Assembly (NCBI RefSeq): GCF_010993735.1
Contig: NZ_WQNI01000009.1
Location: 124,001 to 188,000 of the forward strand
Source: Chelativorans alearensis
GTDB taxonomy: Bacteria > Pseudomonadota > Alphaproteobacteria > Rhizobiales > Rhizobiaceae
Reading direction: 5' to 3'
DNA length: 64,000 nt
Shown: in pieces, positions 59,349-64,000 of the stretch
Position numbering within the stretch: position 1 is the stretch's first letter
How the letters are laid out: each line of letters begins with the position of its first letter
Made by a program: the position numbers and the translations under genes
Notes under the pieces: model-generated
Database searches by the model: none
What the model was told of the DNA's origin: nothing
What the model saw: the letters and a program-made list of their open reading frames with translations, nothing else

Positions 59349-60641
59349 ATGAACGTAGAGGTAAGCCGTCTGTCGAACGGCTTGACGGTGGCGACCGAAA
59401 CCCTTCCGCATCTTGAATCGGTTGCGCTGGGCATATGGGTCAAATCCGGCTCGCGCAACGAACACGAAAACGAGCACGGCATCGCCCACCTGCTCGAGCA
59501 CATGGCCTTCAAGGGCACCGGCAAGCGCAGCGCCCTCAAGATCGCCACGGATATCGAGGATGTCGGCGGCGAGATCAACGCCGCCACCAGCGTCGAGACC
59601 ACCGCCTTCTACGCCCGCGTGCTCAACGACGACCTGCCCCTGGCCATCGACATCCTGGCCGACATCCTGACGGATTCCAAGTTCGATCCGGAGGAGCTGG
59701 AGCGCGAACAGCACGTGATCCTGCAGGAGATCGGCGCCGCCCACGACACGCCGGACGACGCCGTCTTCGACCGCTTCACCGAAACCGCCTTCCGTCACCA
59801 GGCGGTGGGCCGCTCCATCCTCGGCACGCCGGAGACGGTGGAATCCTTCACCTCGCCCCAACTGCACGGCTTTCTGGAGCGCCAGTACGGCGCCGATCGC
59901 ATGGTGGTGGTGGCCGCCGGCGGCGTGAAGCATGACGACTTCGTGCGCCAGGTGGAAGAGCGGCTGGGCGCGTACCGCGAGAAGGCCGACGCCGTGGCGC
60001 CGCAATACGCCCACTATGTCGGCGGCGACTATCGCGAACATCGCGAATTGATGGACGCGCAGATCATCCTCGGCTTCGAGGGCCGCGCCTATCACGTGCG
60101 CGACTTCTACGCCTCGCAGGTGCTTTCCATGATCCTCGGCGGCGGCATGTCCTCGCGCCTCTTCCAGGAGGTGCGGGAGAAGCGCGGGCTGTGCTACTCC
60201 GTCTACGCCTTCCACTGGGGCTTCTCCGACACCGGCGTCTTCGGCGTGCACGCGGCCACCGGGCGCAGCGACATCGAGGAACTTATCCCGGTGATCTTGA
60301 GCGAACTGCAGAAGGCGGGCGAGCGCATCGACCAGGCCGAGCTCGACCGGGCGCGGGCGCAGTACCGCGCCGGCCTGATGATGTCGCGCGAAAGCCCGGC
60401 AAGCCGCGCCTCGCAGATCGCGCGGCAGCTTCTGCTCTACGGCCGGCCGATCAGCATGGAAGAATTGATGGACCGTCTCGCCGGCCTCACCGTCGAGCGC
60501 CTGGCCGACCTTTCGGCGCGCCTCTTCTCCTCCAAGCCGACGGTCACCGCCATCGGCCCGGTCGGCGCGCTGGCCCCGTTCGAATCCATCCAGGATACGC
60601 TCACCGCGCCGCGTCCGATGCTGCGGAAGCTGGCGGTCTAG
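59349..60641 (+). CDS. M16-family zinc metallopeptidase (processing-peptidase-like)
   Basis: 430 residues, two M16 domains. The inverted zinc motif HLLEH (His47, Glu50, His51) with a downstream Glu near 120-127 marks an active N-terminal half; the C-terminal half contains the flexible glycine-rich stretch ILGGGMSSRLFQEVREKRGLCYSV. It resembles the mitochondrial processing peptidase beta subunit and bacterial PqqL-like proteases. No signal peptide. Its TAG stop coincides with the first bases of a palindromic element. thrC-M16 adjacency is common in this order. Confidence 0.92.
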   Translation: MNVEVSRLSNGLTVATETLPHLESVALGIWVKSGSRNEHENEHGIAHLLEHMAFKGTGKRSALKIATDIEDVGGEINAATSVETTAFYARVLNDDLPLAIDILADILTDSKFDPEELEREQHVILQEIGAAHDTPDDAVFDRFTETAFRHQAVGRSILGTPETVESFTSPQLHGFLERQYGADRMVVVAAGGVKHDDFVRQVEERLGAYREKADAVAPQYAHYVGGDYREHRELMDAQIILGFEGRAYHVRDFYASQVLSMILGGGMSSRLFQEVREKRGLCYSVYAFHWGFSDTGVFGVHAATGRSDIEELIPVILSELQKAGERIDQAELDRARAQYRAGLMMSRESPASRASQIARQLLLYGRPISMEELMDRLAGLTVERLADLSARLFSSKPTVTAIGPVGALAPFESIQDTLTAPRPMLRKLAV

Positions 60642-60758
60642 TGGTGCGATCCTGACAGATGGTACCCATCTGTCAGGACAAATCGCCCCACCAGATTAAT
60701 AGCTTGTGGGCTGACTTTTCCAAACAGATGGGTACCATCTGTTTGGGTCAGACCACTA
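60639..60758. repeat. TA-bounded palindromic element 1 (MITE-like)
   Basis: Starts TAGTGGT and ends ACCACTA. Near each end is an 11-base-arm hairpin: CCTGACAGATG (60651-60661) with loop GTACC, and CCAAACAGATG (60720-60730) with loop GGTAC. The two hairpin cores are reverse complements of each other, so the whole forms long imperfect terminal inverted repeats. No coding content. Confidence 0.7.
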
Positions 60759-60902
60759 GGTGTGTTGAGATTCAGGTCAGGGCGAGGCGAAAATGGTGAT
60801 TTTCGAGAACCGGAGCGCAGTGTACGTACGGGTACATGAGCACCGGAAGCGCAGAAAATCGCCATTTGCAGCCCGCCATGGCCTGAATATCGGCACACCC
60901 TA
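60757..60902. repeat. TA-bounded palindromic element 2
   Basis: Starts TAGGTGTG and ends CACACCCTA, with arms of about 45 bases that align imperfectly (ATTCAGG, then GAAAATGG/CAAATGG, then GATTTTC, on each side) around a centre containing GTACGTAC. It shares the TA at 60757-60758 with element 1. It fills the rest of the gap before the acetyltransferase. Confidence 0.65.
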
Positions 60903-60916
60903 AGCGCCCGACGGAC

Positions 60917-61513
60917 ATGTTTCAGACGCCCTTCTTCCGCCGCGACGTTCCGGCGCTCGAGGGCGGGAACGTGCGTCTGCGCATGCCCCTATCGCAGGAT
61001 TACGCCGAGTGGGCGGCGCTGCGCGAGGCAAGCCGCGCCTTTCTGGAGCCCTGGGAGCCGCAATGGGCGCCGGACGAGTTGTCGCGCCGCTCCTTCCGCC
61101 AGCGGCTGAGGCGCTATCACGACGAATACGACCAGGGCACGGGCATCTCCTTCTTTCTCTTCGAGCGCACGGGCGGCCGCCTTGCGGGCGGCATCTCTCT
61201 TACCAACATCCGCCGCGGCGTCGCCCAGTCCGCGCATGTGGGCTACTGGATGGGCGAGCGCTTCGCCGGCCGCGGCATGATGCTGGAGGCGCTTAACCTG
61301 GTAATTCCCTTCGCATTCGAGACACTGAGCTTGCACCGCCTGGAGGCCGCCTGTATTCCCAAAAACACGCGCTCCATACGGTTACTTGAAAAAGCCGGAT
61401 TTCAGCGCGAAGGGCTTTTAAGGTCCTACCTGCGGATCAACGGTACATGGCAGGACCATTATCTCTACGCCCTCATCGCGGGGGAGCATCGGGGCAAATC
61501 GAGGCGAGGCTGA
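60917..61513 (+). CDS. GNAT-family N-acetyltransferase (RimJ/RimL-like)
   Basis: 198 residues. GNAT core: strands GNVRLRMPLSQDYAEW, SFFLFERTGGRLAGGISLTNIRRG, acetyl-CoA loop GYWMGERFAGRGMMLEAL, and LEAACIPKNTRSIRLLEKAGFQREGLLRSYLRING. It resembles ribosomal-protein alanine acetyltransferases RimJ. The substrate is unproven. Four bases separate its stop from the next start, so the pair is probably co-transcribed. Confidence 0.85.
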   Translation: MFQTPFFRRDVPALEGGNVRLRMPLSQDYAEWAALREASRAFLEPWEPQWAPDELSRRSFRQRLRRYHDEYDQGTGISFFLFERTGGRLAGGISLTNIRRGVAQSAHVGYWMGERFAGRGMMLEALNLVIPFAFETLSLHRLEAACIPKNTRSIRLLEKAGFQREGLLRSYLRINGTWQDHYLYALIAGEHRGKSRRG

Positions 61514-61516
61514 TAC

Positions 61517-64000
61517 GTGTTGCGTTCCTTACCAGCCGCAAAGCATGCTGTTGCCCTTCTTCTTGCGGCACTGCTCCTCGCCTTGGCCGCCCTTCCGGCC
61601 TCGGCGGTCGAGCCGATCAAGATCTCGCCCGACGATGTCGCGCTCGACCTGTCGCGCGCCGTCGAGATCCACCGCGACCAGGGCGAGAACTTCCAGATAT
61701 CCACCGCGCCGGGCGCCGACGGCATCGTGCGGCGCATCGAGGTGGAGGCGCAGGACGAGCGCTCGACCGGCGACTGGGCCGTCTTCGCGCTCGCCAACAC
61801 CACGGACGAGCAGCTCGACCGGCTGATCGTGGCGCCGCATTTCCGCCTCGTCGATTCGGGCCTCATCTGGCCGGACCTCGGCTCGCAGCGCATCTCCGCC
61901 ATCACGCCCAGCGAGGGCTTCGCGCTCGACCGGCAGGAGAGCGGCGATGCCGACGAGTTCCTGGTCACGCTCAACCCCGGCACCGTCGTCACCTTCGTCG
62001 CGGAGCTGTCCTCCCGCAACCTGCCGCAGGTCTATCTGTGGGACCCCGCCGCCTATAAGGAGACCGTCAACTCCTACACCCTCTTCCGCGGCATCGTCAT
62101 CGGCATCGCCGGTCTTCTGGCGCTGTTCCTCACCATCCTGTTCGTCGTCAAGGGCACATCCATGTTCCCGGCCACGGCGGCGCTGGCGTGGGCGATCCTG
62201 GCCTATATCTCGATCGATTTCGGCTTCCTGACGCGCCTCGTCGATATCTCGCCCGGCAGCGAGCAGCTGTGGCGCGCCGGCAGCGAGATCGCGCTTGCCG
62301 CCACCCTCGTCGTCTTCCTCTTCGCCTATCTCAACTTGAACCGCTGGCACGAGCGCTTCAGCTACGGCATGCTGGCCTGGATCCTCGGCCTCGTCATCAT
62401 CGCCGGCGTCGCGTGGATCGACCCGGCCATGGCCGCCGGCATCGCCCGCATTTCCTTCGCCGCCACCGCCGTCGTCGGGCTCGGCCTCATCGTTTATCTC
62501 GGGCTCCAGGGCTACGACCGCGCCATCATGCTGGTGCCGAGCTGGCTGATGGTGCTGGTGTGGCTCGTCGGCGCCTGGATGGCGGTGACGGGCCGGCTCG
62601 ACAACGACATCGCGCAGCCGGCGATCGGCGGCGGGCTCATCCTGATCGTGCTCCTCATCGGCTTCACCGTGATGCAGCACGCCTTTGCCGGCGGCGCCCT
62701 GTTCCAGGGCCTGTTCTCCGACATGGAGCGCCAGGCGCTCGCCATCACCGGCTCCGGCGACGTCGTCTGGGACTGGGACGTCCTGCGCGACCGCGTGGTC
62801 ACGAAGCCCGACATCAGCCGCCAGCTCGGCCTGCCGGAGGCGAGCCTCAACGGCCCGGCGCGCAGCTGGCTGCCGCTTCTCCACGCCGACGACCGCGACA
62901 CCTTCCGCACGACGATGGACGTGGTGCTGGAAAACCGGCGCGGCCGCATCGCCCAGAGCTTCCGCCTGCGCGGCGCCGACGGGCACTACCACTGGTTCAC
63001 CCTGCGCGCCCGCCCCGTCATCGGCTCGGACGGCGAGGTCATCCGCTGCGTCGGCACCATGGTCGACGTGACGGAGCAGAAGAAAGCGGAAGAGCGGCTC
63101 CTGCACGACGCCGTGCACGACAACCTGACGGGCCTGCCCAACCGCGAGCTGTTCATCAACCGGCTGGACGCGACCATCGCCATGGCCGGCAGCGAGCACA
63201 ACATCCGCCCCACCGTCTTCGTCATCGACATCGACCGCTTCAAGCAGGTCAACGACGAGCTCGGCATCTCCGCCGGCGACACGATCCTGCTCACCATCGC
63301 ACGGCGGCTGCACCGGCTCCTGAAGCCCGGCGACGCGCTCTCCAGGGTCGCAGGGGACCAGTTCGCCATGATGCTCCTGTCCGAGCAGGAGCCGGCGCGC
63401 ATCGCCTCGGTCGCCGACGCGGTGCGCCAGGCGATCCGCTCCCCCGTCACCTTCGCCCGGCGCGAGATCGTCCTGACGCCCTCCATCGGCCTCGTCTCCT
63501 GGACCTCGGCGCAGAACGCGGCCGAAGAGATGCTGAAGGACGCGGAGCTTGCCATGTACCAGGCCAAGCGCTTCGGCGGCGACCGTATCGAACCCTTCCG
63601 CCCCGCCTTCCGCTCCATCGGCACGGACCGTCTGCAGATGGAATCGGACCTGCGCCGCGCCGTCGAGCGCAAGGAGTTGAGCCTCGTCTATCAGCCCATC
63701 GTGCGGCTCGAAGACAGCAGCATCGCCGGCTTCGAGGCTCTCCTGCGCTGGGAGCACCCGCGCCGCGGCGCCATCCCGCCTGCCGATTTCATCCCCATCG
63801 CTGAAAGCTGCGAGCTCATCGTGCCGCTCGGCCTGTTCGCCATGAGCCAGGCGGCCGAAGACCTCTACGCCTGGCAGAAGCAGCTCGGCGACCTGCCGCT
63901 GTTCATGTCGGTCAACCTGTCGAGCCGCCAGCTCATCCGCCGCGATCTCGTCGGCGACGTGCGCTCCATCATCGCCCGATCCAACATCAAACCGCGCTGC
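61517..64000 (+). CDS. Membrane PAS-GGDEF-EAL cyclic-di-GMP protein, partial
   Basis: The frame stays open from GTG 61517 to the window edge (828 codons, no stop). Signal peptide (AVALLLAALLLALAALPASA), periplasmic sensor-like domain (about 30-185), about seven membrane segments (190-395), PAS fold (about 410-525), GGDEF domain (534-690) and the start of an EAL domain. The GGDEF signature is degenerate, Ala612-Gly-Asp-Gln-Phe616, and the inhibitory-site Arg is replaced by Lys (KPGD), so cyclase activity is doubtful. The EAL motif (Glu740-Ala-Leu, LLRWEHP) and VNLSSRQL are intact, favouring phosphodiesterase activity. Confidence 0.85.
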   Translation, partial: MLRSLPAAKHAVALLLAALLLALAALPASAVEPIKISPDDVALDLSRAVEIHRDQGENFQISTAPGADGIVRRIEVEAQDERSTGDWAVFALANTTDEQLDRLIVAPHFRLVDSGLIWPDLGSQRISAITPSEGFALDRQESGDADEFLVTLNPGTVVTFVAELSSRNLPQVYLWDPAAYKETVNSYTLFRGIVIGIAGLLALFLTILFVVKGTSMFPATAALAWAILAYISIDFGFLTRLVDISPGSEQLWRAGSEIALAATLVVFLFAYLNLNRWHERFSYGMLAWILGLVIIAGVAWIDPAMAAGIARISFAATAVVGLGLIVYLGLQGYDRAIMLVPSWLMVLVWLVGAWMAVTGRLDNDIAQPAIGGGLILIVLLIGFTVMQHAFAGGALFQGLFSDMERQALAITGSGDVVWDWDVLRDRVVTKPDISRQLGLPEASLNGPARSWLPLLHADDRDTFRTTMDVVLENRRGRIAQSFRLRGADGHYHWFTLRARPVIGSDGEVIRCVGTMVDVTEQKKAEERLLHDAVHDNLTGLPNRELFINRLDATIAMAGSEHNIRPTVFVIDIDRFKQVNDELGISAGDTILLTIARRLHRLLKPGDALSRVAGDQFAMMLLSEQEPARIASVADAVRQAIRSPVTFARREIVLTPSIGLVSWTSAQNAAEEMLKDAELAMYQAKRFGGDRIEPFRPAFRSIGTDRLQMESDLRRAVERKELSLVYQPIVRLEDSSIAGFEALLRWEHPRRGAIPPADFIPIAESCELIVPLGLFAMSQAAEDLYAWQKQLGDLPLFMSVNLSSRQLIRRDLVGDVRSIIARSNIKPRC

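Noticed and set aside
58038-60641. 867-codon frame that spans thrC out of frame and continues in frame as the M16 peptidase
   Set aside because: The first half is a +2 shadow of thrC with Arg/Pro-rich composition; the M16 protein starts at 59349 with the family N terminus.
60639-60902. CRISPR array or small RNA gene in the gap after the M16 peptidase
   Set aside because: The repeats are inverted, not direct and regularly spaced, and no promoter/terminator layout of a small RNA gene was found.

Overview
The window is high-GC DNA from a chromosome (or chromid) of an alphaproteobacterium of the order Hyphomicrobiales (Rhizobiales), probably near Phyllobacteriaceae/Rhizobiaceae. The basis is the chvE-gguA-gguB-gguC set with a divergent gbpR-type LysR gene, an frcBCA fructose transporter, a fused cysNC, CcrM methylase, the smc-dsbA-dciA-mutY neighbourhood, a CtrA-like box, an EcfG-like promoter, and interspersed palindromic repeats. 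No phage, integrase, transposase gene or CRISPR array is visible. The genus cannot be fixed from sequence reading alone.

Region 1 (1-28.6 kb) is a sugar-catabolism block of four modules. (a) A GntR/FCD regulator precedes kdgD-gci-gli, which converts D-galactaro-lactone (from galacturonate) to 2-oxoglutarate semialdehyde (KGSA). (b) A LacI-controlled ABC transporter is followed by a GH63-type hydrolase, possibly for a glycosylglycerate-like solute. (c) A long minus-strand operon runs chvE-gguA-gguB-gguC-arabonate dehydratase-arabinose/galactose 1-dehydrogenase-KGSA dehydrogenase-dgoK-dgoA. It carries nearly complete Weimberg-type (L-arabinose) and De Ley-Doudoroff (D-galactose) routes, and its KGSA dehydrogenase can also finish the galacturonate route. 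(d) frcBCA diverges from a ROK regulator and a PfkB sugar kinase.

Region 2 (28.6-38.1 kb) combines sulfate activation (cysD-cysNC-cysQ) with nucleotide-sugar and surface-glycan genes (a DegT-type aminotransferase, a phosphomannomutase, a membrane nucleotide-sugar 4,6-dehydratase and a priming sugar-phosphate transferase). It also holds tRNA-Gln(TTG).

Region 3 (38.1-47.5 kb) has an AmpR-like regulator divergent from a Tat-exported class A beta-lactamase, then galE, bioY, a metallo-beta-lactamase-fold hydrolase, a DUF1499 membrane protein, a small protein behind an EcfG-like promoter, ppdK and a VOC protein.

Region 4 (47.5-64 kb) is largely housekeeping: smc, a DsbA-like lipoprotein, dciA, mutY, two HAD phosphatases, ccrM, a lipoprotein, thrC, an M16 peptidase, a GNAT acetyltransferase and a membrane PAS-GGDEF-EAL protein that runs off the right edge. 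Two abutting TA-bounded palindromic elements separate the peptidase from the acetyltransferase.

The intergenic spaces hold at least two palindromic repeat families: five copies around a CGTCATCCCGG core and three around CCCTCAATCCCTCCCC. In all three sugar-transport operons a hairpin lies directly after the binding-protein gene. Start codons were re-chosen from Shine-Dalgarno position wherever the longest frame looked over-extended.
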